A stretch of 64,000 bases of DNA from a virus, in IMG/VR virus record IMGVR_UViG_3300042991_000236, positions 1 through 64,000 of that record. One strand, written 5' to 3'. Positions 29,268-37,335 of this stretch are shown here, piece by piece (the first letter of the stretch is position 1; each line of letters starts with the position of its first letter). Below the pieces are notes generated by a model. It saw only the letters and a program-made list of their open reading frames with translations. It did not search any database and was not told the DNA's origin. The position numbers and the translations under genes are program-made.

Positions 29268-29297
29268 ATTATAATGACACATTTGTAGCAACAAGTA
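29268..29297 (-). promoter_or_regulatory. Possible sigma70-like promoter for HNH-thyX
   Basis: A perfect TATAAT -10 box reads on the - strand at 29273-29268. A weak -35 (TTGTTG at 29294-29289 with 15-base spacing, or ACTTGT with 18) lies upstream. It sits 23 bases before the HNH start codon. AT-rich DNA makes chance matches common. Confidence 0.4.
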
Positions 29298-29320
29298 AAG
29301 AGATTTATAGCAAGGTAGGT

Positions 29321-29635
29321 TTAACCAGTAGCATGGAAATTCTCCTCTTGTAGCTCTTTCCATAATAGAAAGACTACATTGCATAATGCGTGGCTAAGAT
29401 GGCTATGACCACTTTCGGGATCTAATAGCTCACCTTGACGATATCTGGATAGATGTCGCAGTAAAGCGGCAAAATACCGATTTTTCATATCTGGGACTGT
29501 TTCCCATCCAGAAGGTTTACCGTATTTCTGGCAACCATACGTAAGTATTTTAGCCAGTTCATCCATACATTCAAATGGGATGAGATCATACTGTAGTTTA
29601 CCTTCATCAAATTTTTGACCTTTAGTGACTGACAT
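29321..29635 (-). CDS. dATP/dGTP pyrophosphohydrolase-like protein (DUF5664)
   Basis: 104 residues matching the DUF5664 pattern: GQKFDEGKLQYDLIPFECM at the N-terminus, LTYGCQKYGKPSGWE, then AALLRHLSRYRQGELLDPES and HLSHALCNVVFL. Relatives are all-alpha MazG-like NTP pyrophosphohydrolases that hydrolyse dATP/dGTP, and some work in alternative-base metabolism. No purZ or modified-base enzyme is visible here, so pool balancing next to thyX is the simplest role. Its ATG overlaps the stop of the upstream gene (TAATG). Confidence 0.8.
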   Translation of the reverse strand: MSVTKGQKFDEGKLQYDLIPFECMDELAKILTYGCQKYGKPSGWETVPDMKNRYFAALLRHLSRYRQGELLDPESGHSHLSHALCNVVFLLWKELQEENFHATG

Positions 29636-29814
29636 TAATCCTCCTGTTCTTTTTGTTCCCTACGATATCTCAAGATGACATAGATTATGAACCAGGAGAT
29701 AAAAATAGGAAGTACTGCCAGGATTAATGTAAAGCCGGCTACCGCCAAGCTTCCGACTAACATTAATCCCAGCAGCAGTGCCAGCGCCCTAAGTGCATCT
29801 AGCGCCTTTCTCAT
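29635..29814 (-). CDS. Small two-helix membrane protein (59 aa)
   Basis: 59 residues, mostly hydrophobic (LALLLGLMLVGSLAVAGFTL and LAVLPIFISWFIIYVI) with a basic/acidic tail RREQKEQED. It is tightly packed: the start lies two bases after the previous stop and the stop overlaps the next start. Function unknown. Confidence 0.6.
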   Translation of the reverse strand: MRKALDALRALALLLGLMLVGSLAVAGFTLILAVLPIFISWFIIYVILRYRREQKEQED

Positions 29815-29816
29815 GG

Positions 29817-30116
29817 CTAGTCCTTACCAAACAGGGGCTTCTCTTTGATGTCCTCTGTTTTGACTTCCGCGGTATCCGTAGCTACGGTCTCCTGCTGGAA
29901 AGACAAGCCAGTCGCTTCAGGAGCATCGGTGGTGATGTCAACGATGGTGTCTGCAACTGATGGTGTATTGGAGATATCGATGGTGGCCGACATCCCGTTA
30001 GGAGCACGGCCAGCAATCAGGGATACGGTGGTGTGACCGGTGATGCTGATTCCCTGGTTACCTATGAAGGATATAATAGCCTTCTTGATTTCAACTTCGT
30101 TCAACGTGATCTGCAT
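29817..30116 (-). CDS. N4 gp44-like protein next to SSB
   Basis: 99 residues starting at ATG 30116 after SD AGGAGGAAAG. An upstream in-frame extension lacks an SD and overlaps the SSB region. The fold is unknown. The tail is acidic (about residues 60-92) and ends EKPLFGKD. The SSB encoded just upstream ends with the similar TSLFG, so both may dock on the same partner. In N4-like phages a small gene (gp44) follows at this place next to gp45. Confidence 0.6.
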   Translation of the reverse strand: MQITLNEVEIKKAIISFIGNQGISITGHTTVSLIAGRAPNGMSATIDISNTPSVADTIVDITTDAPEATGLSFQQETVATDTAEVKTEDIKEKPLFGKD

Positions 30117-30231
30117 GATTTCTTTCCTCCTGGTATGATGTTTCTTGGTTGGTGGTGTCATTAACTTTTTAACAACCATGGAGGCTATCTGTAATCCAAA
30201 TAGCCCCCATGGACCGATAGGTGGCTTAAGC

Positions 30232-30975
30232 CTAGCCAAACAGACTGGTCTTAGGAGCTGCATCCCCTGATGCTACCGGAGCACCTTTAAGACCGGCACC
30301 TTTGACTTCGGTAGATTGATCATCAACCTGACCTTTCCACTTGGCCAGCCACTTGTCAGCAAAGTCAGCTGGGATCCCGTTCTTGATTTCAGACGAGGTC
30401 TTACGCTCAACCGGATCCAGGAACTTGTCAACCACGTTGGTTGAGTAGACTTTACCGGTAGCTTCATACTCACCAGTGGCAGCATTCTTGGCAGTCTTGT
30501 CCTGGATCTGATTGAGAACGGCGCCACAGATAGGCTTACCGACGAGGTCAACAAGCATGTCGACTTCAGTAGGCTTCTCGGTTTTGGTTTCAAAATCATA
30601 CAGCTTGATGGCGCGCTTCTCACTGGAAGCTTCGAGAATGCTTTTGCCGGTGACGATCTGAGCCAGTGCATCAATCAGGCTGAAGCCCGGGAGATTGAAC
30701 TGCTCTTTCTTACCGTCTTTTTCTTTCTCGTAGTAGGTTTTGTTACCCTTGGCATCACCAGAAGTGATGTACTCAGTCATCTTGATCTCACGATCTCCCT
30801 GAGTGGTAAGAACCAGGTTGACAGCCATGGCACCGGATTTTGCTTTGGTAACATAGGCATACTTGATGATAAGGTTGTAGATGTCAGAAGCCAGAGATTC
30901 ACGTTTCTGCCCTTTAACTTGATCCTTATCCGCGGTTACAGTTTTGCTGGTGTTTACTGAATCGAAAATTCCCAT
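30232..30975 (-). CDS. Single-stranded DNA-binding protein (N4 gp45-like)
   Basis: A 247-residue protein in the position and size range of N4 SSB. The N-terminal two thirds (DIYNLIIKYAYVTKAKSGAM, then VNLVLTTQGDREIKMTEYIT) fit a beta-barrel that does not resemble bacterial SSB. The C-terminal ~70 residues are polar and end APKTSLFG, like the interaction tails of phage SSBs. In N4 this protein coats ssDNA in replication and recombination and also activates host RNA polymerase at late promoters. SD AAAGGAG lies ten bases before ATG 30975. Base composition is GC-richer than its neighbours, as for the capsid gene, suggesting high expression. Confidence 0.82.
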   Translation of the reverse strand: MGIFDSVNTSKTVTADKDQVKGQKRESLASDIYNLIIKYAYVTKAKSGAMAVNLVLTTQGDREIKMTEYITSGDAKGNKTYYEKEKDGKKEQFNLPGFSLIDALAQIVTGKSILEASSEKRAIKLYDFETKTEKPTEVDMLVDLVGKPICGAVLNQIQDKTAKNAATGEYEATGKVYSTNVVDKFLDPVERKTSSEIKNGIPADFADKWLAKWKGQVDDQSTEVKGAGLKGAPVASGDAAPKTSLFG

Positions 30976-30984
30976 TTGCGTATT

Positions 30985-31379
30985 ACTCCTTTTGTTTGGA
31001 TACCCTGCCTATAGCAGTGGTGTTGGTAAATAAATTTAAGTGAAGATTTGGAAGAATGACAGCACCGGTAGGGGACGCGCCCAGGGCTAACTATCATTCT
31101 TCCTCATCCCCGCGTTCCCGTCTATTTCCGGGCTGTCAGGTTTCATGTTGTCAGCTTTCCTCTGTCAGGGTCCATTTAAGCCTACCAATTATAAGTTCTG
31201 GCGCGTAGCTCTGACTTTATTGGTTGCCGCATTATCCCATGCCTTCGCGGGTGGCTATTACCGCCCGATGGATACTCGAAATTAAAGTGGGTGATGATTC
31301 AACGTACACGGATTGGCTATCCACTCCTGAAGATTCTCAGGCAAGCAATTGGCAGTACCGGCTTTCGCTCACCACCCAC
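30985..31379 (-). other. Gene-free block A with nested inverted repeats
   Basis: About 400 bases without a credible gene. Visible repeats: GGAAGAATGA (31050-31059) with TCATTCTTCC (31094-31103); CGGGTGG/CCGCCCG near 31248-31267; GTGGGTGATGA near 31288-31298 with TCACCACCCAC near 31368-31378 (one mismatch), enclosing GGAT/ATCC and CCTGA/TCAGG hairpins. It could be the leader of the SSB mRNA or a structured RNA. I cannot assign a class. Confidence 0.5.
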
Positions 31380-31385
31380 AGCTGA

Positions 31386-31532
31386 TTAAGACTTTTTACC
31401 GCAGACAGTACAAACTGCTTTAGTAACTATTCCATGTGTAGTTACGTTGTGTACTCTGTTACCCTTGCCATACGTAGTATCTTGATAAGTATGTTCACAA
31501 GTACAATGACGTATTTCTGTTTTAGTTGCCAT
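31386..31532 (-). CDS. Small zinc-ribbon protein (48 aa)
   Basis: 48 residues with two Cys pairs, HCTC near residue 9-12 and CTVCGKKS at the end, giving a zinc-ribbon-like pattern. SD AAGGAG precedes ATG 31532 by eight bases. It lies between the RecA-like ATPase and the SSB leader. Function unknown. Confidence 0.6.
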   Translation of the reverse strand: MATKTEIRHCTCEHTYQDTTYGKGNRVHNVTTHGIVTKAVCTVCGKKS

Positions 31533-31548
31533 AATGCATTCTCCTTAA

Positions 31549-32277
31549 CTATTTGTGGTAATCGTGAAGACGTTGAAGCAGAAGTTCTGCATCATTATCT
31601 ATGAATGTTTCCTGTATGGACCACATGCCCATACTGGAACGGATACGATGATTAACAGTATCCTTGGTTATCTTGGTTTGATAGACATACTTGTATCCAA
31701 GAAGAGTATCTTCTTCGCTGATATTCAACATAGGATTGGCATAGTCTTTCAGAGCTGATAGAGCAACCTTACGAGCTGTAACGATGGTAGAGAAATAAGC
31801 TTCCACACCGTTATTCTTGGTGGCTCCCTTGATTGGTACCTTAGTTTCCACAACCATTTCATTTTCGTTGAGGACGTTAAGTACATGAGCTGTCATGATT
31901 ACGTTCTTGGTTGAACGAGCAACCTTGTCCTGCATGAGCTCTTTGAAGAACTGTTGATAGTTCTGCCAGCCTTTCATAGTATCGGCTGCTGGAAGGACGT
32001 ATACGCTCTCAAACATATCCATGAGAAACGTAAGGCTGTCGATCACTATTGTATGGATAGTAGGCATATTCTCGGCTTCTTCGAACGCCTGAAATACGAC
32101 CTTGGGATCGGTGACCTTTACCTGTTTGAACTTGGAAGGAAATGGTAATTTCTTGCCGGCTTCACAGTTCAGGTAAATTACACCTTCAGGATTGCGGAGG
32201 TTGCGGAGTGAGGCTGATTTACCTCCCCCACTTGGTCCACAGATCAGTACGAGATTGTCATTACAATCGTTTGGCAT
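31549..32277 (-). CDS. RecA/Sak4-like P-loop ATPase (N4 gp42-like)
   Basis: 242 residues. Walker A is GPSGGGKS at about residues 15-22 and Walker B is HTIVIDSLTFL. The segment KNVIMTAHVLNV matches the sensor strand of RecA-type ATPases such as AAA_24/Sak4. These are single-strand annealing or recombination ATPases usually encoded next to an SSB, as here. I choose ATG 32277 with SD AAAGGA over a longer frame that runs into the repeat block B. Confidence 0.78.
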   Translation of the reverse strand: MPNDCNDNLVLICGPSGGGKSASLRNLRNPEGVIYLNCEAGKKLPFPSKFKQVKVTDPKVVFQAFEEAENMPTIHTIVIDSLTFLMDMFESVYVLPAADTMKGWQNYQQFFKELMQDKVARSTKNVIMTAHVLNVLNENEMVVETKVPIKGATKNNGVEAYFSTIVTARKVALSALKDYANPMLNISEEDTLLGYKYVYQTKITKDTVNHRIRSSMGMWSIQETFIDNDAELLLQRLHDYHK

Positions 32278-32299
32278 ATTGGTTCCTTTTGAAATTGAA

Positions 32300-32540
32300 T
32301 TGCAGGCGGTCTTTATTACCGACACGCCGGGGAGTTTGGCAGCAACTCAGAATCGATCGAGGTGATTACTTTTACGGCACCAAAGCCTTTTCATCACGGT
32401 TGCATCTATCCTTTAACTGGTCTATCCGCCGATTCACTGACCTTTATTACACCGCCTGCAAATGAATTGTAGAATGGTAGAGAGACTTCTTTACGCCGTA
32501 GGATGTAAATACGCTCACGCTCTCCAGCTACCATTCTACA
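32300..32540 (-). other. Gene-free block B: two elements with long perfect inverted repeats
   Basis: Element B1 (32300-32461) is bounded by an 11-bp perfect inverted repeat (TTGCAGGCGGT/ACCGCCTGCAA). It encloses smaller hairpins (CGGT/ACCG at 32307-32321, GTGAT/ATCAC, GGC/GCC). Element B2 (32468-32540) is bounded by a 13-bp perfect inverted repeat (TGTAGAATGGTAG/CTACCATTCTACA) with inner AGAG/CTCT and TTTAC/GTAAA stems. Both lie between the primase and the ATPase gene. Neither has a U tract, so they are not simple terminators. Confidence 0.6.
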
Positions 32541-32545
32541 AACTG

Positions 32546-34726
32546 TTAAGCTCCACCTTGCTGGTAGTATTTCTTGGCTACCGTTTTCCGAATAGTCTGT
32601 TCGATCTCATCATTACTGAGAGGATTCTCTAGTTTCTCATTCAGACTGAGGATCTTCATGTCAATGTCAGCAAGAGCGTAGCCAGAGTCGACCAACATCA
32701 ATGCATATTTCAGAAGCTGGTTGTTACGATTGCCACTGGTGATGTTGAGCATGAACCAACGCTCTACACCGTTGAGATTCTGATGGCTGAGTATGAGCTC
32801 TTTACGCTCGTCATTCTTACTGGTACGAGGAATGAAGAGTAGGGCATCCAGCATCTCTCCTGTATTCACATGGATATCTGCTCCATCGTAGGTTGCCCAT
32901 TTCCTGGCGCGCTGACCGGTATCCGTATCACATTCGAATGGAAGCCAGTCATAGATGTTTCGCATGAACTCTTTGTAATCGAGCTCATTCAGCTTGAGAA
33001 TGTAGTTCATAGGCAGAACCAGTCTGAACCGATGCTCTTGAGCTGTGTGGCGTTTGGTAGTATGGATGGCATAGGTGTAATCTTTGAGCAGGACTTTAAC
33101 TGTATCCAGCTTAACGCCACCGTCGACATCCAGTACCAGAAGGTTAAACCCAGGCACCATTTCTTCCTCGGCTCTCCGGCCGCTGCTTGTATGATGGCTA
33201 CACCAGTGGTGATCAACCATTTTGAACAGCTCAGGAAGTTTGTCAAATGGTGCCTGAACATTCTCGTATCCAACAGCGAAGTCAGTGCTGTGGGATAGAT
33301 ACATCTTATCCAGCGAAGTAGGAACCAGGGTTTCACCAGAGATAAATTCGATATTGTTTTCGAACTTCCTCTTGATGATGACGGAATTCTTATAGCCCCA
33401 GGCTATAGCCAGTTGCATAAGATCCATCTTTAGAGCCTGAGACCCTTTGTAGAAGGGCAGACTCTCGGTGAGGTCTACGTGTGTTGCCTCACGATTGATA
33501 CTGGCCAGATACTTTGCCAGCTTCACATAATTCTTGTCCTGGTTCATCATGGCTTTGAATGCCTTGCCGGATTCTTCTGCCATGGCTATAGCGTGATACA
33601 GATTGTCTTCTGTGATCTCACCATGTCCGTCTATGAATGCTAGACCTCCAGCAAGTTTGAGGGCTTTGAAATACCGGTGACCGAGTTCAGCTTTGTAGAT
33701 CTCTTCATGGTCTCCGAGCTTGTCAGCTATATCTTCACAATGAAGCTTGTACTGTATGAGGAGAAGACTGACATCTTTTGATACCTGGATCTCTTTGCAG
33801 TAGTTGATCTCTGCAGCGAGAATAGCGAACCGGTTTGACAGAGAAGCAATCAGTGCTTCAGATGTAACACTGGTTAACTTGTCATAGATATCCGCGGCTG
33901 ACAGATGTTTATTACGTCCGGAACCTTTGGTATATCCAAAGAAACAGCGTCTGCCGTAACCGGTCTGAATAAATGTCCAGAATTCATCTTCAACCTTGGC
34001 GCCATCAAAGAGTTTGGCCGGCGTACCGAAGAGCATAAGGTTGGTTGGGGTCTTACCCTCAATCTCTTCCGATCGTACGTTCTCTTTGGTATTCTTGGTC
34101 AGTTTCTGCTTGACCTTGCCAACGTCAAAGAGTTCGAGGAAGGTTCCCAGTACGTCAACATTACCAAGTAAATTGGATCCGATCTCATCAATCTCCAGGT
34201 TCATGGCGCCGATGTTTGCCATCAGAAGCTTGTGACGCATCTGCTTCACGGCTGCCGTAGTACCTGAGTCAAATGAGAATGCCATTTTACCAAGACTTTC
34301 ATATTCCTTGACTGTCTGCAGATGCATTTCATCGAATTCGATCATAGGTGAAGTAAGGCTTGGGTTCTGGTTATGAATGTTTGTCCGTTTAACCGATAAT
34401 GCCCGGAGATTCTTTTCCGACAGCTTAGGAAGAGTTTCTTCAAAGAAGACGGTCCGGAATTTGTTAATGATGTGGTCTTCCAGTAAATTGGTACTATGAC
34501 CTTTACCTATACCGGAGAGCCCCAGGTTGATACCATAGAAATTGACAGGTATATCCCCCCTGTCTTTTGTCTTTATATGGACACGCATAGTGGCTGCCAT
34601 TTTACAGACGTAGTAACAGACCATCATCCGAAAGAATTGTGGGTTAGAGTTTTGTGTCTTCTCGCACAGTAACTCCACTATCCGTTCCGTCGTTGGATGA
34701 AAGGTCAGTTTGCTGAGATCCCGCAT
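32546..34726 (-). CDS. DNA primase (N4 gp43-like, AEP-type)
   Basis: A 726-residue protein. An N-terminal P-loop-like GLSGIGKGHST lies at ~69-79. An archaeo-eukaryotic-type primase core lies around residues 530-600: FNLLVLDVDGG (metal-binding DxD), then HTTKRHTAQEHRFRLVLPM with the sxH-like and catalytic basic residues. The C-terminus (LKYALMLVDSGYALADIDMK to IEQTIRKTVAKKYYQ) looks like a PriCT domain. It should make RNA primers and may also use its ATPase part as a helicase. ATG 34726 follows SD AAGGAGGAG and lies 83 bases inside the upstream gene. Confidence 0.8.
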   Translation of the reverse strand: MRDLSKLTFHPTTERIVELLCEKTQNSNPQFFRMMVCYYVCKMAATMRVHIKTKDRGDIPVNFYGINLGLSGIGKGHSTNLLEDHIINKFRTVFFEETLPKLSEKNLRALSVKRTNIHNQNPSLTSPMIEFDEMHLQTVKEYESLGKMAFSFDSGTTAAVKQMRHKLLMANIGAMNLEIDEIGSNLLGNVDVLGTFLELFDVGKVKQKLTKNTKENVRSEEIEGKTPTNLMLFGTPAKLFDGAKVEDEFWTFIQTGYGRRCFFGYTKGSGRNKHLSAADIYDKLTSVTSEALIASLSNRFAILAAEINYCKEIQVSKDVSLLLIQYKLHCEDIADKLGDHEEIYKAELGHRYFKALKLAGGLAFIDGHGEITEDNLYHAIAMAEESGKAFKAMMNQDKNYVKLAKYLASINREATHVDLTESLPFYKGSQALKMDLMQLAIAWGYKNSVIIKRKFENNIEFISGETLVPTSLDKMYLSHSTDFAVGYENVQAPFDKLPELFKMVDHHWCSHHTSSGRRAEEEMVPGFNLLVLDVDGGVKLDTVKVLLKDYTYAIHTTKRHTAQEHRFRLVLPMNYILKLNELDYKEFMRNIYDWLPFECDTDTGQRARKWATYDGADIHVNTGEMLDALLFIPRTSKNDERKELILSHQNLNGVERWFMLNITSGNRNNQLLKYALMLVDSGYALADIDMKILSLNEKLENPLSNDEIEQTIRKTVAKKYYQQGGA

Positions 34727-34931
34727 AATACTCCTCCTTTGTAGTAGTAAATTGTTCACGCTTGATATCAAGCATTTCGGCTACCAATAACCTGAGTACA
34801 GGTTGTAGCCTTTCTGTTATCTCATAGGCATGGATATTCAATGCATCCAAGGAGATTTGTTCCTGTGGGGATAGAGGAGATAGGGAAATGAATTTGGCTG
34901 TTATGTTGGTTTCCAATTGAAGCTGGCTCAT
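34644..34931 (-). CDS. Small protein overlapping the primase start
   Basis: 95 residues with SD GGGAGACTGAC before ATG 34931. It is helical (about 20-65) with an acidic, Ser/Thr-rich tail. It overlaps the primase gene by 83 bases in another frame, which suggests translational coupling. No family recognised. Confidence 0.6.
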   Translation of the reverse strand: MSQLQLETNITAKFISLSPLSPQEQISLDALNIHAYEITERLQPVLRLLVAEMLDIKREQFTTTKEEYYAGSQQTDLSSNDGTDSGVTVREDTKL

Positions 34932-34932
34932 G

Positions 34933-35409
34933 TCAGTCTCCCTGTGTGTAACGTTGACGGTCTTTTAAAGACACACGTTTGCGTTTGAAATCACAATGAA
35001 CTTCATATTTATCAGTAGGAAAACATTTTGTTATGACCTGTTCCAGCCAAGTCAATACAGCACTGGATGATGCAAATTTACCATCATCCATTCCTTTTTC
35101 AGGAAAAGGTACTTCATCTGCAAGATCATATGTTGAAGGACATTTCGAATTATATTCTCTGGGATGATCCCAGCAGGTAATCCACATTTTTTCTTTTGGG
35201 TCCCAAAATGGATCTGCATCTATACGGATGTTCGGGTAATAATGCATACCACCTACTGCTGCATAGCTGCTTATGGAGATGTCTACTCTGAGTTTTATAT
35301 CAGGAAATAGTTTGGATCGAAGACGATCTTCCCAGCCAGGATAATCAGCCATACATCCGCCAAAACAGCTGCCGGCACCGATGTACTTATTTTTTTGATT
35401 GGATGACAT
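34933..35409 (-). CDS. Unknown protein with N-terminal Cys motif
   Basis: 158 residues from ATG 35409 (SD AAGGAGAG). It has an N-terminal GAGSCFGGCMADY motif, followed by a Trp/Pro-rich middle (DADPFWDPKEKMWITCWDHP). The GSCFG-like start recalls Ser/Cys-dependent hydrolase motifs, but I see no full catalytic set. Its first 23 bases overlap the end of the methyltransferase-like gene. Confidence 0.55.
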   Translation of the reverse strand: MSSNQKNKYIGAGSCFGGCMADYPGWEDRLRSKLFPDIKLRVDISISSYAAVGGMHYYPNIRIDADPFWDPKEKMWITCWDHPREYNSKCPSTYDLADEVPFPEKGMDDGKFASSSAVLTWLEQVITKCFPTDKYEVHCDFKRKRVSLKDRQRYTQGD

Positions 35410-35852
35410 AAGCTTTCTCTCCTTCTTCACCAATTACACTGTCAGAGATGCGACTCATATAACCAAGATCATACAGCTCACCAAGATCATTCTCTTCATT
35501 ACGTGACAAGCCAAGATAATAAACAGTGCAACCAGATTCCAACGCCTTGAGTAATGCATTATGAATCCAGGCACCATGACAAGGTCGTGCTATTATGACC
35601 ACTTCGAAGTCCTTAAAATTAACATGTTCAGCATCAATAATATAGATTTCGGTGTGGGCCTTATCTCGATAATACAGATCAATCGGCATGTACTGTGGAA
35701 TGGTCTTTTGAAGCTTTGATGCCAGTAATCCAGTACCGGCCCCCAAGCTCTACAATCTTTAACCCTTTAAGTTTACTTTCCAGCCAGATTAATCCTTGGG
35801 CTGTTGGTGTAAAGAATGTTTGAGATGGAAGCGTATCAAACAGCTCTTTCAT
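35387..35852 (-). CDS. SAM-dependent methyltransferase-like gene with frameshift
   Basis: Two overlapping frames together encode one class I methyltransferase-like protein of about 154 residues. The first frame (ATG 35852, SD GGAGATC) ends in ESKLKGLKIVELG. The second continues AGTGLLASKLQKTIPQ. Joined, they give the SAM-binding motif I, VELGAGTGLLAS. The break falls in a run of five C (35740-35744 on the + strand), where four would keep the frame. Downstream DFEVVIIARPCHGAWIHNAL fits motif IV/post-IV. Either the homopolymer is miscounted, or the gene is broken, or frameshifting occurs. The substrate is unknown. Confidence 0.65.
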
Positions 35853-35853
35853 G

Positions 35854-36846
35854 TTAGATCTCCAGTAATCCGTCAGCAATTAACTGTTGGGCTTGCGAAC
35901 AAATGTTGATAGCAGCACAATAATTACAGGCTTTGGCCATACCTTTAACAATATCGATACAGCCGGTACTGCCATCTTTCAACAGACGAGTTTGAGCTTC
36001 AGCAAAACTGTCGAAGTTCTTGGTTGAACGATCTTTTGAGGCGGGATTCTTATAGTATTTGTAGACAGTAGGATCTTGCCAGAGTTCTTCCTTGGTACAA
36101 GGTGGCAGATCTTGTTCATCTTTCTTGAGATTGGCAGCGATGACTCTCAGCTGACCAGAGATCCACTGCTCTGTTTCTTTTAGAGACATCAGAGCTATGG
36201 GCACAGTCATCATACGATGTGGTGGGTAGCCCTTGTTGATCTCGATCTTCGATCTGAGCTTTGACCAGTCAGTGAATGTGTAGTTGACCAGCATACGATC
36301 ACTGGTGATGATATCCGGATTGAGCCAACGATAGATAGATCCCTGGATCTTATACTTTTCGTTATTGCTGTTCTTCATGTAGGCGTAGACACCGGTGGTC
36401 TTATGATCTTCCAGCTCTCCGTCACCAACAAAGTCGAACTTACCCACAACGACAAAACCATCAAGTGGCTTTTCAGCTCTCTGCTCGATATAAACAGGGA
36501 TAATATCTGGTACTGATTTGAGATCTTCCGGAGTTGGATTAACTCTGATTCTTTGAATAGTCTTTTCAGAGTATCCAAGTTTCATCAGTGCAGGAATGTA
36601 TCTTCTCTGTTCCCAGCAGCGTTCAATGCTGTCATGAATCGAGGATCCGAAACTGGATGCAACCAGGTCGCTGATATCGATTGACATATCCTTGGTTTCA
36701 GCTCGACTTGACAGAATGACTTGTCTAGGAGATTTCAACAACCTGGTTGCCGATATAGCATTTGGTCTTGGGTCGTAGTCATAGCTATCTGTAGCTAGGA
36801 ATACTGCCATGGATAATCCGATCTTGGTGTTATTTGTCAGCTTCAT
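35854..36846 (-). CDS. RecB/Cas4-like PD-(D/E)XK exonuclease
   Basis: 330 residues. The nuclease core reads SSFGSSIHDSIERC (His of motif I), GKFDFVGDGELEDHKTTG (Asp, then Glu-x-His-Lys as the PD-(D/E)XK catalytic group) and KYKIQGSIYRWL (QxxxY motif). The C-terminal cysteines (TGCIDIV, then ACNYCAAINIC) suggest a Cas4/AddB-type iron-sulfur cluster. N4-like phages carry such a nuclease in the replication block, where it should process DNA ends in recombination or degrade host DNA. ATG 36846 follows SD AAAAGGAG. Confidence 0.78.
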   Translation of the reverse strand: MKLTNNTKIGLSMAVFLATDSYDYDPRPNAISATRLLKSPRQVILSSRAETKDMSIDISDLVASSFGSSIHDSIERCWEQRRYIPALMKLGYSEKTIQRIRVNPTPEDLKSVPDIIPVYIEQRAEKPLDGFVVVGKFDFVGDGELEDHKTTGVYAYMKNSNNEKYKIQGSIYRWLNPDIITSDRMLVNYTFTDWSKLRSKIEINKGYPPHRMMTVPIALMSLKETEQWISGQLRVIAANLKKDEQDLPPCTKEELWQDPTVYKYYKNPASKDRSTKNFDSFAEAQTRLLKDGSTGCIDIVKGMAKACNYCAAINICSQAQQLIADGLLEI

Positions 36847-36909
36847 AAATCTCCTTTTCAAGTGACAGAAAAACCACACCTGGCGTATCCAGATGTGGGA
36901 GGTAAACTA

Positions 36910-36924
36910 ACTGCCGGAGGCAGT
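36910..36924 (-). promoter_or_regulatory. GGA-loop hairpin, candidate virion RNA polymerase promoter
   Basis: On the + strand (the template for leftward genes) ACTGCC-GGA-GGCAGT forms a 6-bp stem with a 3-base GGA loop, 63 bases before the nuclease start. N4 vRNAP promoters are 5-7 bp GC-rich template-strand hairpins with a 3-base purine loop. A short hairpin acting as an attenuator is the alternative. Confidence 0.45.
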
Positions 36925-36929
36925 GGAAC

Positions 36930-37334
36930 TCATTTTACAGAATAAATTTCTATTGCTACTCGAGGATTATGTCTGTCAATCCCGCCGAATTTGTATCCGG
37001 TTTCTACATAGTGTTCAAAAGTGTCATCAGGAAGTTTCTTGGCTTCGACCAGTGCATCCATAAAGAACTTATCATGAATGGAACAGACGTTGGGAGTATC
37101 AGTCTTTCTGGCAGATTTAGGGAATAAGATAAATCGTACAGCTACCTTCGATAATTCTGGAAGCTTGGCTATTTGCTCTTGCATCATACCCTTGTAAAGA
37201 ATTTTGACATCGTTCAGAGTAAACCGATTTGTATTTCTGTACGTGTTCAGGTTGAGGATCCAGGATTTATCATTCATGGTTTTGCGTGGGAGATAAACCA
37301 AGAGAGGGGAAGATAGCGTAGCAACATGCTCCAT
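36930..37334 (-). CDS. RusA-like Holliday junction resolvase
   Basis: 134 residues, the usual size for RusA. Conserved features: an N-terminal NLNTYRNTNRFTLNDVK (substrate-binding Asn/basic residues), then KTDTPNVCSIHDKFFMDALV and KLPDDTFEH, which carry the acidic metal-binding residues (D.. N..dK..DAL...DD). RusA enzymes cut four-way junctions symmetrically and resolve replication intermediates before packaging. ATG 37334 follows SD GAGGA inside the end of the preceding small gene. Confidence 0.72.
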   Translation of the reverse strand: MEHVATLSSPLLVYLPRKTMNDKSWILNLNTYRNTNRFTLNDVKILYKGMMQEQIAKLPELSKVAVRFILFPKSARKTDTPNVCSIHDKFFMDALVEAKKLPDDTFEHYVETGYKFGGIDRHNPRVAIEIYSVK

Positions 37335-37335
37335 A

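Noticed and set aside
31288-31379. tRNA gene in block A
   Set aside because: A cloverleaf-like outline exists, but the anticodon loop has six bases and no T-arm consensus is present. No other tRNA was seen in the window.
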